Shown one piece after another: positions 23,162 to 34,070 of a DNA stretch of 64,000 nt. How positions within the stretch are numbered: the stretch's first letter is position 1; every line of letters starts with the position of its first letter. A program made the translations under genes and the position numbers. Source of the stretch: Eutreptiella sp. 'Long Island Sound 2002' (Eukaryota > Euglenozoa > Euglenophyceae > Eutreptiales > Eutreptiaceae); contig OZ038382.1 in the NCBI GenBank assembly GCA_964036045.1, positions 130,076,556-130,140,555 of the forward strand, given 5' to 3'. The notes below the pieces were generated by a model. It ran no database searches, was not told the origin of the DNA, and worked only from the letters and a program-made list of their open reading frames with translations.

Positions 23162-23538
23162 CTGCTGAGACAGTCCGCCACGGTGTTGTCCTTTCCAGGA
23201 ATGTAAACAACCGTAACGTCGAACTTGGCCAAGGTCTCATGCCATCTTGCCCGGGAGGCGGGACCAGAGGGGGTGTCCACGTGCTCCTTGTGCCACGACT
23301 GCAGACTCTGATGGTCAGTGCAGACGGTGACGGGATGGAGGGCTATGTTCCCAGCCCATTTCCTGAGAGCCATGACGATGGCATACGCCTCCTTTTCACG
23401 GGGCGTCCACGTCCGTCTCTGGGTTTACGCCAGGACTCGGCTCCAGAAAGCCACGGGCACGTGCCTCCCATCGTCAAGCACTTGTTGCAACACAGCGCCA
23501 ACGGCGCAGTCCGAAGCGTCGGTGCGCAGGACGAACCC
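23134..23538 (-). pseudogene. A: RNase H domain, broken
   Basis: Minus-strand translation reads LRTDASDCAVGAVLQ (first catalytic Asp), REKEAYAIVMALRKW (catalytic Glu), CTDHQSLQSW (third acidic residue) and VVYIPGKDNTVADCLSR, the classic gypsy RNase H signature. Stops sit at its start (23539, just after HLEDPD) and near 23425. The frame shifts by one base where integrase begins. Confidence 0.88.
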
Positions 23539-25541
23539 TCAGTCGGGATCCTCGAGGTGCAGACCCACTGCGGATAGCAGCGCCTGCTTCATCCCCTCAA
23601 AGGCACGGTCGGACTCAGCTGTCCAGACCAGAGCCTTCTTGGACCCCTTCTTGGTCTCCTCTCGGTTGCCCTTGAGCATGGTCGTCATGGGGGCTGCATA
23701 CTCGGCATACATTTTGATATACCCCGAGTAGTAGTTGCAGAACCCCAGATACGCCCGTAGCTCAGAGACCGTTTTGGGCTTTTCCCAGTGCTCGATCGCA
23801 GCCACCTTGCCAGGTATGGGCTTTCGCTGCCCGTTCCCGACTACGTGGCCAGCGAAGACGACCTCGCTTACCGCAATGGTGGCCTTGTCACTGCTGCCCG
23901 TGAGTTTGTGCCGAACCAGAAGGTCCAGCACTCGAGTGACGTCCCTCTCATGTGCCTCCAGGAGCTCCTCGTAGCTCATACTAGGGTCCCCGGACGCGAT
24001 GATCACGTCGTCCACGAGTGGGTCCGCACAGTCACGCACGAGCTCAAGCAGGTTCTCCAGCATCCGCTGAAAAGCCGCATTGCCGTTGGTAATGCCATGG
24101 GCATCACCTTCCACTGGAGAGGTCCAAGTGGGGTGCTCATGGCTGTGCAGGCACGGGTCTCCTCGGCGAGAGGCATCTGATGATAACCATGTTTCAGGTC
24201 AATCACCGTGAAGATCCTCCGCCGGTGTTGTTTTTGCAGCATATCCTCAATGAGGGGCAGCGTATAGCTGTCGTGCTGCGTTTGGGCGTTTAGGCCGCGG
24301 TAGTCGACCACGAGCCGCCACTCACCGGCCACCTTCTTGGGGACGACGAAGCACGGGGAGGCCCACTCGGAGTGGCATGGCTCGAGCCAGCCTCTCTCGA
24401 TGAAGTCCCGGAGGATCTTCTCCATGGCCGCCTTCCTCTCGCCCCTCAGGGCAAACTCCCGGTGCCGATACACACGGGGGTCCAGCTTCAGTCGTATCTT
24501 CGCCTCGCCATATGGTCCACGCACCGGTGAGGGAAACACAGGCTTTCCGCTGAAGAAGGTGTCCCCATACTTCTGCTTCAGCCTGGCCCTCATTGCCTGG
24601 ATCTTGGGGCAATCATCAGACTCCGCCTTGGCTTCTCCGGGCACCCGGACCACGGAGCTTACTTGAGGGGTAGCGACCCCGCTCGGTTTTGGCTCAGGTG
24701 GACTTCCCAGGTGGCCGAAAGGGCCATCTCTGATCTTGCCTGGGAATAGGTCGCCGTAGGTGGGTGGGTTACCGCCGATAGGCTCGTCCTGGCTGGACAG
24801 GTGATCCAGCACCCTCTTCACGAAGGTATTCCCATCGTAGGAACCGGAGACGATGGAGTCCACTTCCCACCAGGCTTTGTCCTGGCCTTTGCCCTCACGC
24901 TGGCTTCCCCAGTCGTGAAAGGGCTGATCCATATACCCCTGAACCAGATCCAACTCCTCTTCCGTGAGGGGGTCTTCCGATTCTCCGATGTCAACAGGGG
25001 GAACCGCGAAGCATTGCCGCCATGGCTCCGCTACGATGCGACTGACACACACGAAATCCGTGGTGTCGGCCTGATCAAGGCCCCCATCCACATAGTGGAA
25101 TTCCGTTGGCCATCTCTGGGGTGGCATGGGCTGTCCCTTAGCGTCCTGATAGACACTCTCTCCAGCCGGTAGGACGACCTTGTTTAAGGTCATGTTGGTC
25201 AATGAGACTACCCAATGTCGGGTACTTTCCTCCTCGGTGCATCCCATAGGAACAACCAGCACTGCCTTGGAGCGGTCCTTGCGAATCTTCGCTATCGCCC
25301 TTGGAATGTCCCATCGGGGGCAATGGATCCACATCAAGCCCTGATGCGGACCCCAGTGCTTCTTCCGGGCGGAGTCCTGTGCGCTCCAGTACTTCTCACA
25401 AACCCGCAGATGGGCGGAGGTTCCTGAAGAGAACGCATCCAGGGCCAGATCCGACGCTCCCAGGTCCGCGACAACTCGGCTCGCCACTTCCGGCATTACG
25501 CCGTACTCCTGGTTTGCTGGCCCAGTTGGCTCAGTGCCCAC
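23539..25541 (-). pseudogene. A: reverse transcriptase, frameshifted
   Basis: The 512-codon frame (24003-25541) carries a long N-terminal linker and then RT: ASPCFVVPKK, EWRLVVDYRGLNAQT, FTVIDLKHGYHQMPL (first catalytic Asp). Near 24090 the frame shifts and 23539-24114 continues with GITNGNAAFQRMLENLL, PLVDDVIIAS, then FAGHVVGNG and LRAYLGFCNYYSGYI. The catalytic box keeps both Asp residues (VDD), but the residue two before them, normally Tyr or Phe, is Leu. The enzyme copies element RNA into DNA. It follows protease in the same frame after one stop codon. Confidence 0.9.
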
Positions 25542-25580
25542 CGCGGCTACTTCGAGCTGATTGCGTTCGGGGTGGATCCA

Positions 25581-26390
25581 TTAGCATTCCACATGGTGCT
25601 CAGGTGACGAAAGCCACCAGAGCTGGTCGTCCTGGTACAGGGTCATTGTGGCCTGGGCCGGGAGGACTCCGGAGTCCGTCTCCATCATGCAGTCGTACCA
25701 AACGATCATGTCCCAGTCCATCTCGGCCTCGTAGAAGCGACCTTGCAGGAGGATTTCCTTGCCGAGGTCCGGGCGGCTCAGCTCACGGTGGTTCACGAAC
25801 TGCAGCCCAATGGCCGCTTCCTTCGTGCCTCCCACCATGTACTGGCCGTTCGCCACCTTCACCCTGACAGGTTTCCGACTGTCGGTCAAACACTCTGGTG
25901 GAAGTAGGCCAGCCTTGACCAAGCTGACCTGAGCTCCCGTGTCGACCAACACGTCGAAGACCTTCTCCACTTCCCCGCATAGGGCACGGACCTTAAGATG
26001 CAACTGCCGCTCACGCCCAACTCGGCGGACGGCGTGCAAGCTCAGGATCTCCAGCCGTTCCAGAAGCTCAACAAGCGACTGGTGCAGGTCGTGGACAATG
26101 GGCTCGGGCTGCCCATCTGCAGCATCCAGCTGCGGTCCGGGTGATCCTCCGATACTCTCGGATAGATCGTGAAGTGCATCAAACACATTCTTGGTCGCGA
26201 AGAATGGACGGGTGCAAGGGTTCAGGCCTTCACTTGCCCTCACCCCGCCACCGCGACTGGGTGCCGGACCGGGCCTTCCGCCCGCGGCAGTCCCTTTGTG
26301 CTTACCGACTCCCGATTGGGATGGTGTGGCGCTTCCCACTACACCATCCTGCGACCGCCCTAGCTGGGGCCCTTGGCTGCAGGGGCTCCG
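25581..26390 (-). pseudogene. A: aspartic protease
   Basis: The frame reads VEKVFDVLVDTGAQVSLVKAGLLP; DTGA is the active-site signature of retropepsins, which cut Gag-Pol into its parts as a homodimer. Downstream PVRVKVANGQYM and GLQFV match the flap and the following strands. It is in the same frame as the zinc-knuckle protein on its upstream side (separated only by TAG at 26391-26393) and as RT on its downstream side (separated by one stop at 25581). There is no ATG close to its start, so it was probably made as a fusion with Gag. Confidence 0.85.
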
Positions 26391-27176
26391 CTAGGGGGCA
26401 TCGGTTGTGAAGATAGGGGTGTTCTCCTCCGCATTAACCTCGTTGACACCCTTCTTCCTCCTATTCCTAGGCTTCTTGTCCTTGTCCTTGTTCTGGTCGT
26501 TCTGGTTGTTCTCCCTGTTCTTGTTGTCCAACCTGGGGACCCAGTTCCTCTTGATCTCCTGGACTTCCTTAGCTAACTCCGTCCCCACCGACATCAGCTT
26601 GGAGAGCTCGTCCTTGTCGACCTCCACTTTGGCCTCCCGGATACCCGCAGGTGCACGCTTCTTCGACCCGTGCGCCTTCTTGTAGGCCTCCGTGTCAGCC
26701 TGGTGGGTAGGGCATGTTCGGTGGTCATGGTTGAAGCCTTTCTTCCACCCATAACACACGAAACAGCCCTGAGGGTGAGCTCGTATGAACTCCCCAAAGG
26801 ACAGCGGAGGGTCGCCAATGCGGCGGGGGTCCCTCTTCTCCTTCTTCTTCCAACCCGGCTGCAGGGGCTTCCAGCTTCCCCGGTTGCTCCCCGCGCCATT
26901 GTGGGCCACAAACGCACAAACGGCCATCTCGGCGGGCTCATCGTCGTCGTCATCGTCGACGAGAGCTTCCTTGCCATCGGCTCCTGCTGGGTCCATGGCA
27001 GCTTCCCTGCCAGGCCCCTTGCCAACGTAGTTGACGTCACGGTCGCCGGGCCTCAACCCGCGGGTGTGGTCGAGGTTCCGGTACTCCTTGAGTACTTCCT
27101 CTCCAACCCACTCCAGGATCTCATCGCAGCTCCTCCGCGCCGGGATGGCCTGCAGACGGATGGTCTGGCCGCTCAC
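26391..27176 (-). pseudogene. A: Gag nucleocapsid part with unusual zinc knuckle
   Basis: The 261-residue frame has an acidic run (DDDDDDE), then GCFVCYGWKKGF followed by NHDHRTC, then a long Lys/Asn-rich tail. The Cys/His pattern fits CX2CX8HX4C, a stretched form of the CX2CX4HX4C knuckle that binds RNA in retroelement nucleocapsids. It follows the capsid region after one in-frame stop near 27195. It ends at TAG, beyond which protease continues in frame. Function is assigned by position and the Cys/His pattern. Confidence 0.75.
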
Positions 27177-27194
27177 GTCACACTCGTCAAGGCG

Positions 27195-28016
27195 CTACAT
27201 CGCGGTCTTCTCGCGATCGCCCGAGACGGTGATGAGGAGAGCGTTCCGCAGGGAGTGCTCTTTGACATCCCGGGCCACGTTCTTCCTCGTCCAAGCCACC
27301 ACGTTCGTATGATACTCTTTGGGGAGCATCATCTTTACAATGTGGTTGGACTTGGCCCGCTTGGCTTCCTCCTTGGTGACCCTCTTGATCCATGCTTCCG
27401 GCAGCATGGAGAGCAGGCGAGCCTGCTCGTCACCCTCGTCCCAATCCGCCACGTTGCGGCGGAAGAGGGTGTATTGCCCTCGGAGGTCTCGCCAGTCCCG
27501 TAGGCGAATCTCCCGTCCATCATGCTGAAGCTTGATGGACTTCAGCCGCTTGGCAGCCAGCTGCGGAGCGTCCACCCGCTCCTGCTCGTTGAGCCACTTC
27601 TTGGCTTCCTTGAGGGTCTTGATTTTCCCCTCCTTGGTCGCCACGAAGTATAGCTCTTGGAGCACTTCCGGCAGGCGGTACCTGAACCGTCTGAAGACAT
27701 ATTACTCCGCATCTGCGGGATCCATGTCTTCAGTGACGGTCATCCCCGAATCGTCCAGCTTCTCCAAGAAGCGGTCGAGGTTGAGGGGGTTGCCATCGTA
27801 CATGTGGGGCTTGATGTCCTTCAGGTCTTCCCACACGGCGGCATCCGCGGCCTTAGAGACCATGAATGCCGGCCGCGAGGTCGACCGAGGTTCCCATCGG
27901 CCTCTCCCACGGACTCCCACGGCTGCCACTTCCATCTCATTCCCGGAATCCCTGTGGCTACGCCGCGGTTCCTCCATGTACGCTGAACCTAGATGTTCAC
28001 GCCGTACACCTTCCAT
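27195..28016 (-). pseudogene. A: Gag capsid region, broken
   Basis: This covers two frames, 27702-28016 and 27195-27665, split by a TAA. Key text: WEDLKDIKPHMYDGNP, LDRFLEKLDD, then YRLPEVLQELYFVATKEGK, YTLFRRNVADWDEGDE and LLSMLPEAWIKRVTK. The pattern of a short beta start, a predicted helix-rich body and LP..W resembles the gypsy Gag capsid that forms the particle shell. It joins the long Gag N-terminal part through a one-base frameshift near 28083. Confidence 0.75.
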
Positions 28017-30757
28017 GTATGCCTCCTCATCACGGCGCCGGCGGCTGCGTTCAGCGGCCTCCCGTCGTACACCACGCGGCGAGAAATGTCGAACTCATCC
28101 AGGTCCAGATCCAGGTCCTCACCTCCGCCGACATACCACTCCACGTCTCCTCGGGGGACCTCATCCCTGAGTCCACCGTAACGTCCACCAGCCATTGGGA
28201 GTGGCTTCGGGGCTGGTGCGGGGCGTTGGGGGCGTATCGGTGTCCGCGGTGGAGCACGGCGGTTGTGGTACTCCGCGCTGAGCCACTCGTCACGCCAATC
28301 CTCACTGCCACTGCCGGGCGGCACGCGCTCGTTGCGGCGGCCCGCGCTGTGGTGAGAGGGGGCGGTGAGAGAGGGGGCACTGGCGCTGGGGCGACTCCTG
28401 GGGGCTCCGCCGGGGGCTTGGGGTCTGCCTGGACCTGGTCCGGGTCCCCAGCTGTCGTCCGACGAGCCAGACTCCAGGGGTGGGTCGTCGCTGCCGACGC
28501 TCCCACGGGCTTCCAGCGCGTCCAGCCTCCGCTGCAGGCCGCTGAGGCCCTTGTTCAGCGACCTGGTCTCGCCCCTGGCGATGTCCAACAGCTTCTGGGT
28601 GGCAGTGGCGACGCTGGCGCTCTTGACCATCTCGCACTTGGCGATGTCCAGCTCCCTCTGAGCGCGCGCGGCGACCCTGGTGATGCGAGTCATCTCGCCC
28701 TTGCCCGTGTCTACTTCGCGCTCGAGGGACCGGACCCTCCTGCGGAGGTAGACAATCCACCGCCGGGTGGCATCCGGGTCGCCGTCCCCTGGTGGGTCGT
28801 CGGGGTCCCCAGGGGGTCCTCCAGGAGGGCCTCCGCCGGGTCCGCCCGGTCCAGGGGGTCCTCCTCCGCCCGGTTGTCCGCCTCCAGGGGGTCCACTTGG
28901 TGGGCGTCCTCCAGGGGGTCCTGATGGTCCTCCGCCAGGGGGTCCTGGTGGGTCTCCACCGGGTCGCCTCGGTGGGTCCGAGGATGGGCGCTTCTTCTTG
29001 ATGTCGAAGTCCCTGTCGTCATCCTCGTCCATGTCGCCCCACCTGGGCGTCTCGGTCTCGGAAGACTCTGAGCTCCAGTAGGGAGGAGGGAGATCCTCAT
29101 CCTCACCTCCCGGCTCCATGGGGACGTCTCCGCCTCCTCCGCCAGCCACTCCTCGGCGATGTCGGCGGCCTCGTTCATCCCCGTCGCTGGCAGTGAAGGA
29201 GGGGTTGCTGTCGTGGGGGTGTCCAGCCGCTGGCTTCCGTGACCTCTCGGGGGTCTTCCCCTTGCCCTTCCTCCGTCGATGGGCAGTGGGGCCACTGCTC
29301 CCACTGCTGCCCGTGTCCACCTCCTCCGGATCCAGCGCCATCTTGGAGGAGGCGTCCCCTTCGAAAAGCTTTCGAAGGGTCTCCACTCGGGATCCTCCCG
29401 GGGGAGTCTCGCGGCGGAGCTTGGCCTCTGCCTCCTCCATAGCGGCGGCGGTGGCTGCGGCAGCTCGCCTTTCGGCTTCCTCCCGGGCACGAGCCGCCTC
29501 GGCTTCCCGGGTCTGCTGCAGCCGAGCCTTCTCCGCTTCCAACGCCGCCAACTCCGCCTCCGTCTTGGCCCTCTCCTCAGCAACCTTCCGTCGCGCGGCC
29601 TCGATGGCGTCCTTCTTGGCGGCGTCCGCCTGCGCCTTAGCCGTTGCCTCGGCATGGGCCCTTTCCTCCGCCTCCTTCTTTGCCCTCACTTGGGCAAGCG
29701 CCTCTTCCAGCGCCTTCACCTCGGCCTCCTTGCAGGCAATGGCCCCCTGCGTCAGGCGGGCTTCCTCGTCGGCTGCCGCCACCTCACCCTTCACCTGGGC
29801 AATCGCTGCCTCACGGGCGGCTGCGGCCGTGAGTCCGGCCGCAATGGCTGCCACGGTCGAGGCTTGGATGGCCATGCCATGCTGCCACTCCGCAGCCTCC
29901 TGCTGGGCGATGCCAACGGCGCCCTCCATGGCAGCGTTGTGCTGCCTGGCCCGTTGCCGGGCAACCCGAAGGTTGCAGGGCACCCCACAGGCGCGCTCAC
30001 AGGCGCGCGCCACGTCCCTTTGGTCGGGAGCGACGCTGCCGCTGGAGCTGGCCTGGTCGGCCGGCATCCTCCCGCGGTGGGCCGACTCCACGTCGCTGCT
30101 GGGGACTGACTTCCTCAGGAGCAGCGGACGGGGCTTGGCCTTGGTGTGCTTGGCGACCTCCAGGAAGTCGCCAAGGGTGGTGTGGCCGGGGTGGTGACCT
30201 CCACCGGCCCGCTGGGGGCTGTGGGCTGGGGTTCCGCCCCTGGCGCCTTTGGCGGCTTCGGCGGCCAGGGATGCCTGGTACTCCCGCCACTTCCGGTTCC
30301 GCTTTTTGTCCCCGGCGGACCGCTTCTCCTTCCCCGGAGACGCGCTGCTGCTGCTGCCCTGCAGCCTGCGCTCGCTCCCCGGTTCCGGGAAGTTCTTCTC
30401 GATCATGTCCGACATGGAGACATTGATCGTGGCGCCCGACGGGTACTCGTTGGAGTTCTCGTCCTCCTCAATCCCGTCGGGGCGCAGCCCTTCGCCGGGT
30501 CTGTCTGGCCGGGTCCAGACCCTCCACCGCCTCTGGCAGAAGCGGAAGGCAAACTCTTCCACCCGCAGCCAGTCCTCCGGGGCCTGCAGGCGGTCGGGGC
30601 CCATGTCCGTGCGGAGCTCAAAGCTCCCGGGCATGCCGCCTTCGCACTGGGGGTGGCTGTGGCGATAGTGCTGGTCCCACACCAACCCACGCAGTAGGCG
30701 CACCGCATGGGGGTGGGCCCGCGGCCACGTCTTACCCGCTTCTTGCCAGTTTACCAT
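27989..30757 (-). pseudogene. A: very long Gag N-terminal region (922 codons)
   Basis: Starts at the first ATG after the leader (MVNWQEAG). Residues 1-130 are a compact region rich in Trp and Arg (RFCQRRWRVWTRPDRPGEGL) that I do not recognise. Residues 310-450 are an Ala/Glu/Lys coiled coil. Around 557 lies PPPY in an acidic setting, the shape of a PPxY late-domain motif. Residues 600-655 are Pro-Gly repeats. Residues 665-752 form a second coiled coil. Element B carries the same layout (61076 onward). Relative to B, one base is missing near 28083, which shifts the end out of the capsid frame. Role in particle assembly is inferred from position. Confidence 0.82.
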
Positions 30758-31136
30758 GGCAGCGGGGGGCGTGCTTGGTCTTGAGGCCCTTGGTGGGCTC
30801 TCGTTCCGCTCAACGGACTGGTCCTGGTGGTGGTTGTTGGAGCGGTTGACGTAGCACTGGACTGGGAGTGCGGCCGGTGCTGGTCGGCCGGTGGTTGTGG
30901 AAGTGGTTGCTGTAGCTGGGAGTGCGGCCTTGCTGGTCGGCCGGGGGAACTCGTTGATGACTGAGTTCCGGTCCCCGCACTTCCTTCACGGACTCGGCGC
31001 TGTCGCTGGGCGGCGCTGCGAGCCGCTGCGCTGCGCTGCGAGCTGCAAGCTGCGAGCTGCTGCGCCGCACTGCTCGGGGTTGGTGGCCCCGAGTGGCACG
31101 CGAGGGATGGGTAACCCGGCGGCGGTGAAACGCTTT
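30758..31136 (-). other. A: leader between 5' LTR and gag
   Basis: This GC-rich leader is full of CTCGCAGC/GCAGCGCAGC repeats and a near-tandem duplication around GGCCGACCAGCA. It matches 60742-61075 of B. The bases next to the LTR (AAAGCGTTTCACC in element orientation) do not start with TGG, so no standard tRNA primer site is visible. Confidence 0.7.
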
Positions 31137-34070
31137 TGACGCGTTCCCGTGGGGGGCCTGGCCACGGGACGCTGCGGTGGACACGCAGAGGTGAGCAGGC
31201 AGGCAAAGCACTACGCTCACAAGGGCATCATTACGCTCGTGTCATGTGACAAAGCGTTTCAGGATCCTTGCCACTCTGAAACAAGGGAACAAAAAGTATA
31301 TACAGCAACACATCAGATATGTACACATGGGGTTAAGACTGGACTGGGGTAAGGGCATCACAGGACAATGGACACTCAGTCCCAACTCGTATCCCAATCC
31401 CAGGTCCGACCCTCTCAGTGGTTGGTGGGGGCGGGGGCTCAAACACAACCCATGCCCTGCTCAGTCCGGACCCTGAAACCCTGCCAATAGGGGGGGTGTT
31501 TCGCCCAGCCAAAGGCGAGTTCCTGGGATCCAAGGGGGTCCGAGGCCAGCTGACAGTCACATCCTATGCTCCCTTGACGGCAGGTCCCAACTCCTCTCTG
31601 AGCCAGAGATATGGCCCCGCCATGATCCCCTAGGAGTTGGTAGCTGAAAATGGGCTGTTTCAGCCCAAACTGATATTAGCTCCAAAATCTCCAAAATTGA
31701 CCCCTCGTCTGGACCCGCCAGAGGTATGGACGAGGCAACTGACCCTATGCCCTTCGAGTACAAACTCCCTGGAGCCCTCACCCAACCTGGTTTGCTCTGA
31801 GATCCCGGCACCAGGGCACCACAGGGTCATTCAGTGGGGTCATGATGCCAAAATCACCAAAATTGGCATCATTCTCATGCGTGGCGTGCCCGGCCAGGGC
31901 AAGGCCAATGACTCACAGGATAGGAGACAGGACCCAGGACTCATATCTGATTGTACAACTTAAAATTAGGTCCGGGCTCCCTGTGGGCAGGGAGATATGG
32001 GGCCGCCAATTGACCACACGGGGGGGTGAAATTTGGGTTCAAAAGGGGGTCATTTTGGCTGCTCGAAATGAGCCAAAATTTGGGGGTGCCCCCAATAGTA
32101 TATCTCCACGCCGGCTTGGAGATCGGATCTGTTCTTCCATACGCGATCCACCGGGAGTCCAACAAAGACTCCCATGCCCTTGGCCCCCAGAGATCTTCAT
32201 GCCAATTGGCGTGGTGACAATCCCAATTGGGTCCACATATGCCAAAATGGCAAAATTGTCCACAATCACTTTGGGCTAGCACCCTAACGAAGGTTGCTCC
32301 GCTTCGCCCACGTGGTGTGTGAACCATGGGGACCAATGTCCATAACACCCATGTCATATATGGTCCATTGGTCCATGAGTCCGGCGTTCACGAGGTGGCT
32401 GAACATGGTGCACGGCGGGCAGAAAATGTGGAAAATTGCTCAAAATGGCCGAAAATGCGCACACTCATGGTTGGGGCAAATGAGGCACATGCCCGACTTG
32501 GACCGGAGTGTGCCATAGGATTGGTATCAAGTCATATGCGTCGAACATATCTTTTGGGCGTCGCCCACCTCTTCCGGTTTTGGGAATGGCAGGGTCGCCA
32601 AGGGAGCCCATGATTTGGGATAGTCCCAAATCGCCAACATGGCGGCCACGGTATGCCAAGCCCAAGAGGAGTTATTCGCCGGGTTCAAGATATGTTGGGC
32701 ACCGAAGTATGTACCCTCATAACATACTTGGGTCATGATGTCAATTGAGCGCAACGTTGAGATACACGGTCGCCACTTGACATCATGACGGGCAAAAAAC
32801 AGCAATATTGGCGAAAAAACACCCAAAAGTGCCTTGAGAGGCGCACAAATATATTATAATATCTTCGGCTTGGATTGAGTAATCCACCAACCCTTCTAAA
32901 CACAATCACTTGACACCAATGACCTCCGATTCCACATATGTGCTCCACTTGGGGCAATGAAGAGTCACGAGCGCTGCTTCCCAAGTGGGCACATGAAAAT
33001 ATGGAAAATTGCAAAACACACACCTTGCTCCCAACGCATCGCTTTGGAATCGCCACACAAGCTTCCCTCCACGAAGGTTAGGCTTGCAATTGATCGTGGG
33101 GAGTATAACGAAGGGCCTCGTCCAATATGAGGTCCCTTGGTGGGTGTATCACTCTTAGCCAAACCCGCCAAATGGGCACGCAATACAACACATGGCACAT
33201 ACCACTTACTGCCCAAAAAGGTAACTCCCCGCACGATCTGTCATGCCCCTCCAAGGGCATAACTTTGTGTCAATCGCTCATAGGAACGCAAGGAGAGTTC
33301 CTATGCAACACCAACACTCGCGCGCTACCCTCAAAAGTTATCTTAACACACGCAAAGTTGATTCGTGCATAGGGAAGCACGTAGGTCCACTCGAAAGAGG
33401 TCAAATCAAGTGCGGGGATGTCGAAGTCGAAAATCCGATTTCGACATCCTGAAAAATTCGGATTAAGGTTGCGAGTGTACAATATGAAAATTGCAGATGC
33501 ATTCCTGCAATTCCTGATGACTTTAGAGTCTTCGTCACGGATTGCGCTAAAATGTCTGTAAATAACAGTTAAACTGGCAATTACGCTAAAGTCGCGAGCC
33601 AACCGCCAGCAGTCAAAACATTGATTATCAGAACGGAAGGGTGAAAATTTACGGAAACAATATGAAAATAAAACCCTGTTGATTCCTGATATTCTGATGT
33701 GTAAATCTCAGCGGGCGACGCATCGGTTGCCGATGCGGCCGCTAATAGCTGAAATGCCCAGATCTCTCACACAAACACGTCTTACCTACATCTGTTGTTA
33801 GGGTTAGGTTGCCGAATCAACGGCCGAAGGCGGTGCGGGGCAGATTGGCGTGAAATAGTAAGATACCGGCAAATGGCAGTTTGCCGGTACATGGTAACAT
33901 GCCCCAAGTGGCCGGAATGCCGTCACGGGGGCTTTACGGCAAGGGACACGCTCCTGCCGGGCACTCACCGGGCTTCACCGGGCGTCTTCCCCTCCGTACA
34001 TGGGGTTAGTGGGCACACGGAGACCGGTTGTATACCCCACCATGGTCGTGGGGTTCTGGGTACCGCTTCA
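31137..34070 (-). repeat. A: 5' LTR, 2934 bp
   Basis: Same ends as the 3' LTR. It is shorter mainly because about 250 bp are gone at the junction near 33353, where CACGCAA runs straight into AGTTGATTCGTG. The deleted piece is present in the 3' LTR and in B, so it was lost after insertion. The 58-bp inverted repeat is at 32732-32789. In element orientation this LTR should hold the promoter, but I see no compelling TATA box. Confidence 0.92.

Larger units (their letters stand above)
16749..34070 (-). mobile_element. Element A: full-length family 1 chromovirus, minus strand
   Basis: Two direct LTRs (16749-19939 and 31137-34070) flank a minus-strand gag-pol region in the order Gag, capsid, zinc knuckle, protease, RT, RNase H, integrase, chromodomain. 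A polypurine tract abuts the 3' LTR. Total span is 17.3 kb. The flanks (AAAAA left, ATAAG right) are not a 5-bp target duplication. Many stops and at least three frameshifts make it defective. A second family 1 element (B) shows the gag region is conserved in arrangement. Confidence 0.92.

Noticed and set aside
22300-23560. C-to-T nonsense changes in A as a sign of repeat-induced point mutation
   Set aside because: Some stops fit CAG-to-TAG or TGG-to-TGA, but others in C and B do not (GGA to TGA, TTG to TAG), so there is no consistent context.
27866-30197. Long plus-strand open frames (352, 359 and 276 codons) opposite the A gag, and matching minus-strand frames opposite the B gag (61724-63835)
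   Set aside because: They are shadows. The GC-rich coiled-coil and Pro-Gly coding strand leaves few stops on the other strand, and the translations are low-complexity Ser/Ala/Gly/Leu runs.
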